Of a DNA stretch of 64,000 nt, positions 12,305 through 23,910 are shown piece after piece; position 1 is the first letter of the stretch, and every line of letters starts with the position of its first letter. The stretch is taken from positions 328,244 through 392,243 of the forward strand of contig NMRB01000340.1 in assembly GCA_002633025.1 (NCBI GenBank). Direction: 5' to 3'. Source of the DNA: Notospermus geniculatus (Eukaryota > Nemertea > Pilidiophora > Heteronemertea > Lineidae). Both the position numbers and the translations under genes were made by a program. The notes beneath the pieces are model-generated. The model was given only the letters and a program-made list of their open reading frames with translations, was not told where the DNA came from and searched no databases.

Positions 12305-12518
12305 CCGCGCTTGCCCCCGGCTTTGCATCATAGGACGACGTCAACAATGCATTTTGCCCCAGGATTTGCGTCACAGGACGACGTCAACAATGCATTTTGC
12401 CCCAGGATTTGCGTCACAGGACGACGTCATTTTGCCCCATCAGGGTTTGCGTCATAGGACGACGTCGACAATGCATTTTGCCCCAGGGTTTGGGTCATGG
12501 TCGATGTCAGCAATGCAG
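12305..12518. repeat. 43-bp minisatellite, about 4-5 units
   Basis: Units of GGACGACGTCAACAATGCAT plus TTTGCCCCAGGATTTGCGTC ACA repeat head to tail; one unit has an internal deletion and the last is decayed. Each unit carries a GACGTC core, so the array is a cluster of CRE-half-site-like motifs. The 107-codon ORF across it is a by-product of the repetition. Confidence 0.85.
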
Positions 12519-13150
12519 ACATTGTTGACGTGAATAGGATGGGGTTGATGAGGGAATCGGTAAGGGCTTGTTCTAGAGATCAATTTACACCATCCTACAG
12601 GAAACCACCATAACCCCGTTTGATGCCGTGCCCTCAAAGTAATCTGGCCTCAAAGAACGTTCAAAATCCTACAGTATTTTATCTTTACTGCTCTGCATTG
12701 AAAAGAAAGCAGATGCCAGGGTGCAGAGCCCCTGATCTGTCAGATTCTACGGATTTTCACATGAAAAAAGCAGATTGTTTGACATAGACCGATCTTTGTG
12801 ACATAAGTAAAGGGTTCTTTTTATTATAATCCTATTATCTGTTTAAGCTCGCAGGTATCGGCGATACTTTTTTCCCTATTTGTATCCATCTTTCTACATG
12901 TATGTGCATGATGCTTTTAAGTGAACTGGGTGGAGGCCAGAGATGCTCTTTTCATTCGTATGTAATACGATCGATCCAGTACACCTTGTTCTCTCACTCT
13001 CCAACACACAATTCGTCACACTTGTAGTCGCCAGACCCTGAATTTCTTGCACATTGTAACGAGGAGAAACAAGCTTGGCACAACTTTGTTCATCCGTAGG
13101 CGTTCTCCGTCAGTCCAAATGTTGCGTTTGTTTCTAATCAGTTCTTTCCC
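12519..13150. other. no recognisable feature
   Basis: Non-coding sequence between the 43-bp array and the 526-bp transposon. Confidence 0.4.
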
Positions 13151-13158
13151 ATGGTAAG
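13151..13158. repeat. target-site duplication ATGGTAAG, left
   Basis: Perfect 8-bp direct repeat directly outside the left inverted repeat of the 13159-13684 element; the partner is at 13685-13692. Confidence 0.85.
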
Positions 13159-13684
13159 TAGACTCGGGACCCAGTCGTTGTGTCGCTCCGGCCGCCGCAC
13201 TACACTCCACAAACGACTGGGAAAGCAAGCTGCAAAATCAGCGGCTAGCGTACCGACAACAACAACGAATGTGAATGAGTTCAGCCAATCAGAAACTGCG
13301 TCTTCAACGGCCGTCGTCTGCTCGTTGCAAGATTCAAATCAGCTGATTATATTTCGGAACTATTTTCGAGGCCAAGGACGGTATCCTGGTACCTAAGTTC
13401 GATGCTGTGTGCGATAAGCACTACTTACGGATAAAAAAAATATCCTGCTAGTGACTTTGAAAAGATTCTAGACGGGCGAGAGGCTCTGGTAAATTTCATC
13501 AATAACAACCAATCAAAAGTGTGCCAGATTTCCCCTAGTAGATTGCTTTCGGGCAATTTCATTGGTCGAGATGGCCGTTGTTGTTGTCGGTACGCTAGCC
13601 GCTGATTTTGCAGCTTGCTTTCCCAGTCGTTTGTGGAGTGTAGTGCGGCGGCCGGAGCGACACAACGACTGGGTCCCGAGTCTA
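13159..13684. mobile_element. 526-bp non-autonomous DNA transposon with 8-bp target duplication
   Basis: Ends TAGACTCGGGACCCAGTCGT and ACGACTGGGTCCCGAGTCTA. The inverted repeat runs about 110 bp, to the GTACCGACAACAACAACG region and its mirror at 13.57 kb. Each arm holds its own hairpin (CCCAGTCGTTGTG / CACAAACGACTGGG). Flanking ATGGTAAG repeats define both boundaries exactly. An 8-bp duplication with TAG-type ends fits a hAT-derived element (inference). The spacer has CCAAT-box-like words and no transposase. Confidence 0.9.
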
Positions 13685-13692
13685 ATGGTAAG
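13685..13692. repeat. target-site duplication ATGGTAAG, right
   Basis: Perfect partner of the 8-bp repeat at 13151-13158. Removing the element and one copy leaves CCCATGGTAAGAGGC as the predicted empty site. Confidence 0.85.
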
Positions 13693-13781
13693 AGGCAAAC
13701 CACAGAATATATGTTGTCTTGTAATGAATTGACTTTAGGCTACTTTTCTCTTCCTCAGATCTCGTCCTTTGTAAATCTGTC

Positions 13782-13985
13782 TCCACCAATCATCGCAGTT
13801 GTAAGGTTACAGAGGTCTGGCATTGCCTGGTCCAGCTTCTCCTGTTGATGATGGTCGGCATTGCTGACCACACAGCAGGCTGTTGATATCTTCGGCAATG
13901 ACGCTTTTGATGTGATAAAGTTGGAGGCGCTTGATCCCAGTGTCAAAGCCAGGTCCCTGTGACCTTACAATGCGATTTTTGTGTA
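13782..13985. mobile_element. MITE family 5, copy 2
   Basis: The left end CACCAATCATCGCAGTTGTA is mirrored by CTTACAATGCGATTTTTGTGT. The interior has GATGGTCGGCATTGCTGACC and GCAGGCTGTTGATATCTTC, as in copies at 8.96 and 42.12 kb. It has the best preserved two-ended structure of the three. Confidence 0.7.
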
Positions 13986-14314
13986 TGTGCATTCCCACGT
14001 TATCATGTCACACACAATTTGGACAGGAACTGTTGGAGCGGATGATAATCTTCATTATCGTCAACTATCATCTACTAACACACGCACACTGTGTGACATC
14101 CTTTAATAAGCTTTGAATGGAATAGTCTTCTATAATTTAATAGACTATTTCCCAGCGGTTCTCACTGAATGCATGCTACCTCAGTTAACACTACCTCAGA
14201 ACCGTACATTGCATTAATTAATGCCTCCCATGGGCCTGGAGCTACATGAACTAATCTATGCCAGGATCTATTTAGGGGACAATCACATTCAGGATGGTGT
14301 TGTCTGAGAGAGTG

Positions 14315-14473
14315 GAGGTTCGTCACGTTACGTCACATTTCCATGACGACACAACGCAGCCATATATTGGCCGTCAAAATGTCAAGCGACGTCACGTCAT
14401 GAACAGAGCGCCAACACACAGATCCTGACGTCGAAATGTCGTGACGTGACAGTTTTTACGTCATCCTGGCAAT
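14315..14473. mobile_element. MITE family 3, copy with truncated right end
   Basis: Starts GAGGTTCGTCACGTTACGTC and continues with CACATTTCCATGACGACAC, GGCCGTCAAAATGTCAAGCG and GACGTGACAGTTTTTACGTC. The same order occurs at 18875-19099. The terminal inverted half present there is missing here. Confidence 0.7.
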
Positions 14474-15768
14474 GAACAGAAAACCAAATCAGGAACCATT
14501 GACATCGTCAGGATGTCATCTTGTTTGGAGTTTTTTCTCCTACTCCTTCGTTTCAATAAAAGATGGGTCATGGGTTGTTGTCACCTGTTTACAATGTTGG
14601 CGGTGATTTGATGTTTTTAGTTCCCTGACTATTGGCAGCAGGACTGATCAGTGCTTTCCGTCCAAAGCGGTGAACTTTTCTTCATACCTTGGTGATTTGA
14701 TAACAACATAGGCCTAGTAAGAAAAGCTTAGGAAATGAAGTGCATCAAGTAGAAAATGTGTTCACCAGACACAAGAAGTCCATAGTTGTGACGGACATGG
14801 AGAGATTAGCGGGTAGTCCTCCAAAGGCGATCCTGAGCAAAGCTGGACCAACGTCAGTGGCTGAAAACACTGTTCCCACATTCCTTGTTCCCAAACATCC
14901 GTGTTAGGTTGCTTATTGATTGTCGGACCCTCTACGGAGAGATACTTCTTCTAGCAACTCATACAAGAAAGGACTTGAAACGAGCTGAAATGAGAGGCAA
15001 ACAAGTTTTTTTTTCAATCGGCTTATATGGCAGGGTTTGTTTGTTCAAAGGAGGGCTAAATATATTACGGTGATGCTTTTATCTTCACAACTAATAAGCC
15101 TGTGGTACATGTATATAAAGGGCTTTACTCAGGGAGATAATGACGAGATGACGTTAATACCAAGATGGAACCAACATTGGTTCCAGTTCCAAACAACCAA
15201 CTCCAGTTCACAATTTGCAGTTAATGGACATAGATGACATATTTCGGTCTTCCTTAGTTGCTGAACATGCTTGGCTTGGCATCCCTTGTCATAATCCTCT
15301 CTCCTGATCCAATCTGCATCAGCAGCAAGCAGCCGTCTGTGTATCGAGAGCAGGTGGATGATAGAATGATTAATTGATCCGTTGACACAATGGAATTATA
15401 CCCCCGGGGCAGGAGGAAAGTGTAAAGGGACATACTTGATGAGTGGAGGCTTGATTTCTGATGAGCGTCTGGTAACTCAAGGCTGTCTGTCGCCTGAATC
15501 ATACACTTTAGTATCAGTAGACAATTCAGTATCTATATCATGATGTTAACCCGTTAAAATCTACACATCTACATCTGCTGGCGATTGATGCCTTATGCGA
15601 GGGTCCGTGGGTTCGATTCTGGTAGGAAGCAATGTCTGTCACCTTAGAAACCCTATTTCTATTTCATATTCTTTAAAATCTACACCAATACACTTCTAAT
15701 CTTTGGGGCTCTTTGGTTCGAATCGTCTAAACTCTTATGGTACCACATACAACCAACAGGAGGCCTTA
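14474..15768. other. no recognisable feature
   Basis: Non-coding. GGTTCGATTC-like words near 15610 and 15715 resemble a tRNA B box, but no A box or cloverleaf could be fitted around them. Confidence 0.4.
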
Positions 15769-16214
15769 AAGCAAAAGGTTCCTTTTCATTCTTTATGGAA
15801 GCCTTTTAGCAAAAGGTTCCATTTGACTCTTTGTCGAAGGCTTCTAGCAAAAGGTTCCATTTGATTCTTTGTGGAAGCCTTTTAGCAAAAGGTTCTATTC
15901 GATTCTTTGTTGAAGCCTTTAGCAAAAGCTTCCATTTGATTCTTTATGGAAGACTTTAAGCAAAAGGTTCATTTTGATTTTATGGAAGACTTTAAGCAAA
16001 AGGTTCATTTTGATTCTTTATGGAAGACTTTAAGCAAAAGGTCCATTTGATTCTTTGTCGAACCCTTTAGCAAAAGGTTCAATTTGATTCTTTGTGGAAG
16101 CCTTTTAGCAAAAGGTTCCATTTGATTCTTTATGGAAGACTTAAGGAAAAGGTTCTATTTGATCCTTTATGGACTCGAAGCCTTCTAGCGAAAGGTTCCA
16201 ACCATTCTTTGTGG
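15769..16214. repeat. 37-38-bp minisatellite, about 12 units
   Basis: Unit AGCAAAAGGTTCCATTTGAT followed by TCTTTGTGGAAGCCTTTT. Units start, for example, at 15846, 15884, 15921 and 15959. Neighbouring units differ at several positions, so the array is not recently homogenised. The terminal units are the most decayed. Confidence 0.9.
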
Positions 16215-16428
16215 AAACCTTTGTGGGTCTGTATGACTGACACCTTTCGTTCGATTTAGTGGTATAGAATCATCAAGGGGTTCTTGCTGGCGGCAATAAA
16301 GAATACTATGAAGATTAGCTTTCTTTTTTGAATGATTTTATGCGTTTACATTTTATCAACAATTTCCCCAAGAGAGAAGAGAAATAAGAGGTACAAAGTA
16401 CGTGAATATCCTTAGGTAGGCATCCTGG

Positions 16429-16548
16429 CATGGGTTAACTCCCGGTATCTAGCATGGGTTAACTCCCGGTATCTAGCATGGGTTAACTCCCGGTATCTAG
16501 CATGGGTTAACTCCCGGTATCTAGCATGGGTTAACTCCCGGTATCTAC
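16429..16548. repeat. 24-bp minisatellite, 5 near-identical units
   Basis: Unit CATGGGTTAACTCCCGGTAT CTAG repeats at 16429, 16453, 16477, 16501 and 16525 with essentially no divergence; only the last unit ends CTAC. The uniformity suggests recent expansion. GTTAAC gives each unit a palindromic centre. Confidence 0.95.
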
Positions 16549-18061
16549 AAGCCGTATATGGTGTCACGAGGGATTATGGTCTGATTAAAACCTCTATTTA
16601 CTTTTGAATCATTCCCTTGGGGTCGAGGTTTATAGGATGGTCGAGACGGTTTTCCGTAATTTTACTCTTGCTACCTGGTCCCCAGGGAGAGTGAAATTTT
16701 AATCATGTTTTGAATGATTAGATCGTGTGGGTGAAGTCGTTATGGTTGGATTGGGATTTCAGGGGTCTGGCTACAAGATCGAGATCAGATTGACGTATTG
16801 AAGGTGACTTTAGCTTCTGACTGCGATACGGTGTATCCAGATTTAGGACAAAGTAAAGAACTCTTTGAGCAGTCATCCTTCAATGCGTTCTGCCCGTGTA
16901 CCATGGCTTTCTGTAACGTTGGGCATTCGGGAGAGCTTTCTAGACAGTGTCAGTATCATGATTTCAACCCTTCACGCTGTGGGTATCTCGATCATATACA
17001 TGTAGGTCACGCCTTTCCTGATCTTTATGTGCGAATTCTCCTGATAGGTTTTGAGGACTGAAAAGATGCATTCAGAAAAAAATGGGAAGCTACCTAAATG
17101 CCTGCGAATAAAATGTCAACAACAAACCCACGCATCAAGGCTTGCTTCCCCCTAAACTTTTGTAAATTGAACACTTGGTTCTCTAAATTAAAAACCATTT
17201 AAATTCTGCTTGGAATTGCATCAGAAATAACCATATAACATGAAATTTCTGCTGATTAAAAAATAATCTGTTTAATCTATTTGAATAAAAACCAGTTTTT
17301 AACAGCGAATAATTTTACCATAGAATAGCGAAATTGAGAAAAAGCATTGAGCTCCGTATAGCCCTAGGCCTGTTTTAAATCATTTAAATGCATATTTAAA
17401 TTGCCTACGCAAGCTCTTTGATACTTTGGAATAATTCAGTGGCTGTGAAGTGTTACATCACAATTCTGTTTCTAGATGTTGCTACCCTGTTTTTTCTACT
17501 GCTGGAAATGCCAGAAAGCTGGAAGTCACTGATGAGTATTTTTTTTCCATTTCGTCTGGTAGTTGAAGATAAGCATTTTCAATGTAAGCCACCAGCCTGA
17601 GTGAGCTTGATACACAGTTAAATTTGTTCATTTCCACCGACAACACTACAAGATGCTGCTAAGGGGTGCGCGGTGACATATTTTAATGGCACGTAAGTCT
17701 CCCATTGAACAAAGGCTTAGTTCAGGTATCAGTTTTCTGAAACACCCTGTAGTAGACTTAATGGGATTCCACCACATTCCTCTTCATCTTCACAAAATCC
17801 ACAAACTAAAAGTGTTAATTTAATCAAGCTTTTGTATTTACTCTTCTTCCTTTCATTCCTTTTCCCTTTGATTGCGAAATCTTAATCAAACTTAATTATC
17901 TTTATCTTTCTTCTTCAAAATCACTCAATGGCATCTAAATAACTTACCTTGATTCGCAGAATATTGCTGCCTTAAGGAAGTCACTTTACATGCTGTCTCG
18001 AGTAATGCGTGCAGCTGGTAAGGGTTTTAGGCTTCCAAAGTCGATTCCATCGTACTCAGCA
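16549..18061. other. no recognisable feature
   Basis: AT-rich non-coding DNA. ORFs at 16798-17061 and 17418-17600 show no motif. Confidence 0.4.
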
Positions 18062-18166
18062 ATCCTCCCATAGCAGGGCTTTGGTCTCGCTCCTCTTCAT
18101 ATGCTCGCACACACCAAGTTAGTAAACGAAGAGGAGCGAAGTAAAAACCTCTGCTGTGGGAGGATG
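18062..18166. mobile_element. MITE family 1, copy 2
   Basis: Left arm ATCCTCCCATAGCAGGGCTT then TGGTCTCGCTCCTCTTCAT; right arm GAAGAGGAGCGAAGTAAAAA then CCTCTGCTGTGGGAGGATG. The spacer is GC-poor and unlike the other copies. Confidence 0.85.
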
Positions 18167-18184
18167 TAGAGGCCCTACATTATA

Positions 18185-18405
18185 TCATGTACTGTGTGTT
18201 GCTCTAGCATACAATTTCCATGCTGTGTGTTGCTCTACCATACAAACTCCATGCTGTGTGTTGCTCTACCATACAAGCCCTATGCTATGTGTTGCTCTAC
18301 CATACAATACAAGCTCTATGCTATGCGTTGCTCTACCATTCAAGTACTATTCTGTGTGTTGCTCTACCATACAGCTTCCATTGCCATGTACTGCTCTATG
18401 CCGTG
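18185..18405. repeat. 31-bp minisatellite, about 7 units
   Basis: Unit CCATGCTGTGTGTTGCTCTA plus CCATACAAACT. GTGTTGCTCTA starts at 18196, 18227, 18258 and 18289; a 36-bp spacing then precedes a variant GCGTT at 18325. Since 31 is not a multiple of 3, all three forward frames stay open, which explains three overlapping ORFs of about 100 codons here. Confidence 0.9.
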
Positions 18406-18874
18406 CTGTGCTGCACTCACGCGTCAATCAAGCTATCACCAGTTCTGCCTCATTTCCACAGATGGCAGCAGAGGTATCGGTTGTGCATGTGCAGTAAGCA
18501 TCGGTAGTTTTGCAATAACCAACTCTGCATTCCTGTTTGCCTAAATCTATTACCATGTGACTCAAAGTAAAGACTCTAAACAGAAGCATTTCCGCCAATT
18601 TCACGCGTTTTTCCCTAATGATTACCTGCGGTACACTTCCTGTCTCTCTGTTTGCCGACATTTCGCGGTGATATTTCATTTTCATGCTCGCCTCGTTAAT
18701 CTCGCTGCCAATTGCCAAATGGAGAAGGAGCCATGATATAAACAAATTAGCACATTTCTTTGATGACCTTCTATAGAAATTCCCCCGTGCTGTTTGTCAA
18801 ATCCTACTATTGATAATCCAGGGTGATAGGGTCTCTATGAATCAAAATCCTCCTATCAGATACAAGGTGCACTA

Positions 18875-19099
18875 CAGAGGTTGTTCACGTGACGTCACAT
18901 TTCCATGACGACACGATGCCACCATTTTGCCGTCAAAATATCAAGCGACGACACGGCATGAACACAGCGTCAACACAGAGATCTTGACGTCAGAATGTCA
19001 TGACGTGATAGTTTTGACGTCGTCGCCGGCCTTTTGACGGCCAACATGGCGGATTCTTTGCAGTCACGTGACCGTTGTGACGTCAGTAAGGCAACTCTA
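18875..19099. mobile_element. MITE family 3, most complete copy
   Basis: The left end AGAGGTTGTTCACGTGACGT CACATTTCC and the reverse complement of the right end (AGAGTTGCCTTACTGACGTC ACA) align. Inner inverted words are TTTTGCCGTCAAAA and CTTTTGACGGCCAACATGG. The core holds many TGACGT/ACGTCA motifs. A truncated copy is at 14.3 kb and a one-ended copy at 10.7 kb. Confidence 0.75.
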
Positions 19100-21320
19100 T
19101 TGTTACTACGAACAATGCTGGATTCCTTCCTATCCGATTTCTTTCAATATCACTATTTAAATGTCACTGTATGGTTAGAGTTTGTATTTTTATCCGGTGT
19201 CTGTTTCTCTTGTTCCTTTCCTGCTTAATTTCATCAGCAGCATATTTGCCAAAGTTTGACGTGGCCGTTGAAGTGCTAAGAATACAAAAGATAACCTTCT
19301 GTAATTGTTACTTGATAACTCTTCAATATTAGAAGTGTTTACTTGTGGTATTAAGTATGATTTTCCCGCCACATGGGCCTTTCATTGAATTCCTTCTCGA
19401 CACCCTAATCACAAAACCCGGCCTCCTCTAATGTAACAAGAAAAGTTGAATCAATCTTCACCAACACTGAGACGTGTTATTTCATTCTCGGCAAGGGTTA
19501 TAATTGCTACACCAAGTTAGAAGACAAAGATACGTCAGACCTTGGCGAACCTTTTTTAATTTTTCATGCCTTCTCAAACTCACTGGTGCTAATTTCATGG
19601 GCTTTATGTTCCGTTGTTAATGTTAGCTGCAAGGGAACATGATTAAACTGCCTTAGGTCTGAGTCAAAACTCACCGCTTTATTAGTACGATTTTTTACAA
19701 GTCATGCTCCGGAATTTTTTTCCTAATTTCTCCCGGGTATTGTTTAAAAGTTGATGGAACCGAAGATCGACCAAAGTGGTGAATTAACAGAANGAAGGAT
19801 TTTTCTGCTTGTGGGCTAGTTGGAACGATATGCAGCATTAAGTGGGCGCTCTTCTCAAAGTAGGCCTTACACCGTGTGGATTGATGGTGCTGAAAGTCTT
19901 TTCAGGAAATCCCTTTGTCAGCAGTTTCCATTCTTGTGCATAATGCATACTGCCACGGCTTACTTTTCCACAAGCTACAGCCACAAGGCATTCTCAACAG
20001 TTGCAATATTCATGCCATTCGACATTCTTTGCAAATGTGGCACACCATACAAGATTTTCCTGGCTTTATGATGAAGAGCTATGCTAAAGTACCTTTGATG
20101 TCTCAGCAGCTACTGCCCACGTATTGCCATACCAACACTCGTCGGCCTTAGGCTAACACCAAAGATAGTGCACATCGTGGCTTCCCAGGCCACTCGGTTT
20201 CAACCACAATGATGTGATCGGGATGTGATCGTATCACCCTATCACCAAAACAATGCAAAGAATGGTGATGTGTTTGTGCAGATGACACGTCCACTTGAGA
20301 AAAAATTGCAATCAGAATTCCATCTGCATTTGGTAATCTTCTTTGGAGTTGAAGAGGTGTTGAGAAGGAAATTGAGATGTCGATGTGACTCGAATGGTTC
20401 CTGATGGTCGATTGATTGTGTCAACTGTAAACCTGATATCACTACAGTATGGTCAAGCTGATCGAAACAATGAGGGCAGAGATGGATACGGGTCTCGCCA
20501 ACAAACGCTCTGCTCATGAAGCATGTTGTTGATCTCAATACAGATTGAGTGGCTTCTTGGTGGGAAGTGAAAAGGAGCTGGCCAAACCACCAGCACTGCC
20601 ATTACATGACAGGCCTAATGGAAGCATTGACTATTTGTAGTTTGCCTTTTGATTCCTGGAGGCTGATCGTTGGATTGGAAAAGATTAAAAGCACAAACAA
20701 AGAAGACGAGAGGGCATATGCATTAAACCCTTTCGTAACATTGGAAGAGACTAAGGACTTTTTGAATCTGCAGGATTAAAGCAGGGTTTCTCCAATTCAA
20801 CAATAGGATTTCGACAACAAGTTCAAGCAAGCACGCAAATCTGTTGTAAGGAAGTCATTGAATGATATGGCATATGCATCCAAACATGAGCCGACACTTG
20901 CGCGCTTGCCACCTTGCGAAGGCTTCATGAAAATGGACCCAAGACTCCGAGTGCTTCACTGTCACCAGCTCGAACACACATACCATGAAGGAACGTCCTT
21001 CTCACCTTTTGTTTCCCAAAAATTAGACTGGACGGTGATGAATGATTGGCAGGTTACCATCACTAAGATGTGGTCAGCCTGATGGAAACAAGCATCTTGG
21101 TCTCTTGGTCAAGGAGTTTATTACTTGTTCTCGTGGTTAGAGCTGCATGTTGGGGACTGATTACCTGGCCAGCGTCACCTGGGTAAGGGCAGTCCCATGG
21201 AATCAATCAAAACCGGGGGACTGGCCAGCTTCCCCAAGGTCTACACCATGTGGGAGCTTCGCACCTAGGAACTCAGCCTAAAACTGCACAGTTGTGGTGA
21301 AAGCAATCACAACTTGGACT
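19100..21320. other. no recognisable feature
   Basis: Contains several 75-98 codon ORFs on both strands (19820-21082). None gives a family I recognise. One ambiguous base at 19793. Confidence 0.35.
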
Positions 21321-21593
21321 TTACCATCGGAATTTGACTGGCCCTAAAGGTGATATTTTTGCAATGGTGAACCAATCACGGATGTTGATTGTGCAAAGCT
21401 TCCCGTGATATACACATTGCAGTCGTTTGTCAAGTAGGTTGATCGACCAAGACCGTGTGAAATTCATATCCAAATTGTCTCCTGCGAACGTGTGTCCTCT
21501 GTCCGCAGCAACATCCGCTTGGCTATGTGATTTTGAGCAAGGAGTTGTGGCAGTCCCTCGAGGGGGACGTAACTTACAATAGCAATGACGCAA
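21321..21593 (-). pseudogene. possible decayed ORF with an AGDNLDM motif
   Basis: A 90-codon minus-strand reading frame contains AGDNLDMNF followed by RSWSIN. A GDNLD signature followed by an R-x-M-S segment reminds me of DUF6589-type proteins, which are often repeat-borne in marine invertebrates. I cannot align further domains. The neighbouring minus-strand frame at 21650-21961 and a RAGDSEAL segment near 20.95 kb may belong to the same relic, but stops and frame changes separate them. The match is weak and rests on memory of the family. Confidence 0.2.
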
Positions 21594-22080
21594 GATGTGA
21601 TATCAACATTCTCAAGATGTCTGTGCTTGCAGTCCAGTGATCTATGGTGTTAGCCTGGGGGAAGGCCAGGCCGTCCTATGATTGTCATGACCCTGTCAAC
21701 TTCTACAAACCCCTCAATTTGACCAATTTTCCTCCTGCTATTTAAGATCGTGTGGTCACTGCTTATTAAAGGCTCGTGTTGCATATTATTAACTTCCAAG
21801 TCCAAACAGGGTCCAAAGGGCTGAAAATATTCTTGGATGGTATCCTGGGGTTGTAATAGCCAACCTTCTCGACAAAGATATCCCTTATTTTCCCTACATC
21901 CCTTCACAGCTTGAGTTAAGCAGGACAGCCAATTTGACACATGCTGATCCTTTCTTGCCAAATGCTCTTTTCTGTTTGATGACGATGTCAGTTGACACCT
22001 TAAGTCTCGTTTGGTCCGTGTCCCAAATTGGAGTCCGTGTAATTTTCTGAGCTCTTAATGTCTTTTGATTTCACAAGCCT

Positions 22081-22130
22081 CTGGACCTCTGCTACTAAGG
22101 ATCCTCTGGACCTCTGCTGCTAAGGATCCA
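22081..22130. repeat. 25-bp direct repeat, 2 units
   Basis: CTGGACCTCTGCTACTAAGG ATCCT is repeated immediately with two differences. A short slippage-type duplication. Confidence 0.85.
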
Positions 22131-23791
22131 CGATGTGGAACAGTGTTTTACTTACTCGACTTCACCAGGTTGTAAAGAATGATCCCACGGATTGAGAGTT
22201 GGTGCATGCACTGCTGCTAAAGCACAGCAAAAACGTACGTTATGTTGTACTCTTATTGGAGGAGAATAATTGTTGCTACACAACATTGATGGCTGATAGA
22301 ATAAAACTTCTGCTATAAGCATGAAAATGTCACCATGATCCACGTCTGTAGTTCAACCTCCTGGCCTTAGGCCCTTCTTGTTGGCTAATGACTACAAAGA
22401 AGATCCTTTGCTTCTTTGTGCAGCATTTATGTACTGTGGGCCCTTTCTTATGGGTGAGAATTGATCTCGACCTATATTTAAAGATCAAACGAGGAAATGT
22501 GGACCTGGACCAGTGATAGAAGAAGTGATGTGTGACACGGATCTGAAGATAACCAAAGAAATTATAGGGCTGGCCTCCTTCCAAGGGTTTCGTCTTGTCC
22601 CCTCACTAGGATCTCAGCACAGCCCTTAAGGGCAGGATATGTGAAGCATGCTGTCCATCTGTCCCGGAAAAGCTGTTAGGAATGAGACAAAGACATCACT
22701 ATGCCATAATTCTATCATATCATCTCTTCTTCCACGTGCCACTCGTCTTTTGATGTTGACCATAGCAGGACTGACTTGGGGCATATATCAGTCTTACTGG
22801 TCAGGTTACTTTTAAGTGAGCCTAATGCATCGGAAAATATGACCCAGTCTGTGTTGGGTACTGCAGAGGGTCATGTTTGGTGGAGGGTTTTTTGCGTTTT
22901 GGTTAAGGCTGGTACCCTGATAGGACTTGGTGTGAATCTGCTTCTCCGACCCTCAGTATACAAGTATCCAGAAGTGGCGTGCTGCCTGCCACTGGATGAA
23001 TGGGTAGTTAAGGGGACCCTATAGGCAGCTGGCTATTAGCTTCCTATCAGATATCAGTGCAGTCACTTCATCAAAGGTAGCGCTAGCAACTGACAACGTA
23101 CAGATACGGGCTCAAATGTTGATGTTTGGTGTGTTTTTCTTGCAGTGGAGTCTGATACCATCCAATCGGTGCAATAAGCACATCAAAATGGCTGTGAGGA
23201 AGCTGCCTGATGTAGGATCCCTTTTAAAACCGGTCAGTGTGGACACTTGTAGTAGTAGTGTTTTTCGTAACATACATGTAAGCCTCTCTTATCTAATTTA
23301 AGTCAGGTATGGCATATATAAGTTGATAAACAGACGTTTTTTGAATATCGTACGAACATTGTACAGAATGACAAGATAATGAAGATTATGACTGATAAAG
23401 AACATAATCAGACATCTCATTTTGATGTTAATTGCATCTTTGTGGAATGACAACAAAGGATTACTTATGATACTATATAGGGCTGAATATGTTCTGATGG
23501 ATGCGATATAAATCCCATATAATCAGGTAATTATGTTTGAGCAATGCTTGCGAGCAATCTTCAGTCTTTTTACCGAAATGGGAATGCTCTTCGTAATCAA
23601 TATTACTGTCAGATGATGATTTTTAATATCCTCATGAGGATGGTTGGAGAGTCTCAATGCAGCATATCCGCTCGGGAATATTAATGCCCATGTCGGCCAG
23701 ACATTTTCATGTTGGTTTTGCCAAATTTTGTACCTACCCTACCTTCTTCTAAAAGAACTTTGGTACTGAAGACTATCATCAGATACTTACT
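22131..23791. other. no recognisable feature
   Basis: Non-coding or unrecognised. A candidate exon at 23146-23277 (TTTTTCTTGCAG acceptor, ACAT/GTAAGC donor) was examined and not kept. Confidence 0.35.
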
Positions 23792-23910
23792 TATGTAGTC
23801 CGGTACCTGCCTCAATGTGAGGACGCCTAAAACCAGAGCACAGTAGGAATTATTCCTACTGTGCTCTGGTTTTAGGCGTCCTCACATTGAGGCAGGTACC
23901 GGACTACATA
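23792..23910. repeat. perfect 119-bp palindrome (59-bp arms, 1-nt centre)
   Basis: The left arm runs TATGTAGTCCGGTACCTGCC ... CAGTAGGAAT and the right arm is its exact reverse complement, ATTCCTACTG ... GGACTACATA, with only one unpaired base between. By eye no mismatch is present. It could be a very young fold-back insertion, a de novo inverted duplication or a library fold-back artefact. Confidence 0.95.

Noticed and set aside
15590-15740. tRNA gene or tRNA-derived SINE suggested by GGTTCGATTC and GGTTCGAATC
   Set aside because: No A box at the right distance and no cloverleaf stems could be paired.
16429-16548. CRISPR-like direct repeats
   Set aside because: Units are contiguous with no variable spacers; it is a minisatellite in a eukaryotic genome. 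The same holds for the 22-, 31-, 38- and 49-bp arrays.
18156-18544. Three overlapping ORFs of 95-116 codons
   Set aside because: All are by-products of the 31-bp minisatellite, whose period leaves every forward frame open.
23146-23277. Exon with TTTTTCTTGCAG acceptor and GTAAGC donor
   Set aside because: The frame is open for 44 codons, but the product is unrecognised and no neighbouring exon was found.
23792-23910. MicroRNA precursor
   Set aside because: A perfect 59-bp stem with a one-base centre cannot form a normal pre-miRNA loop.
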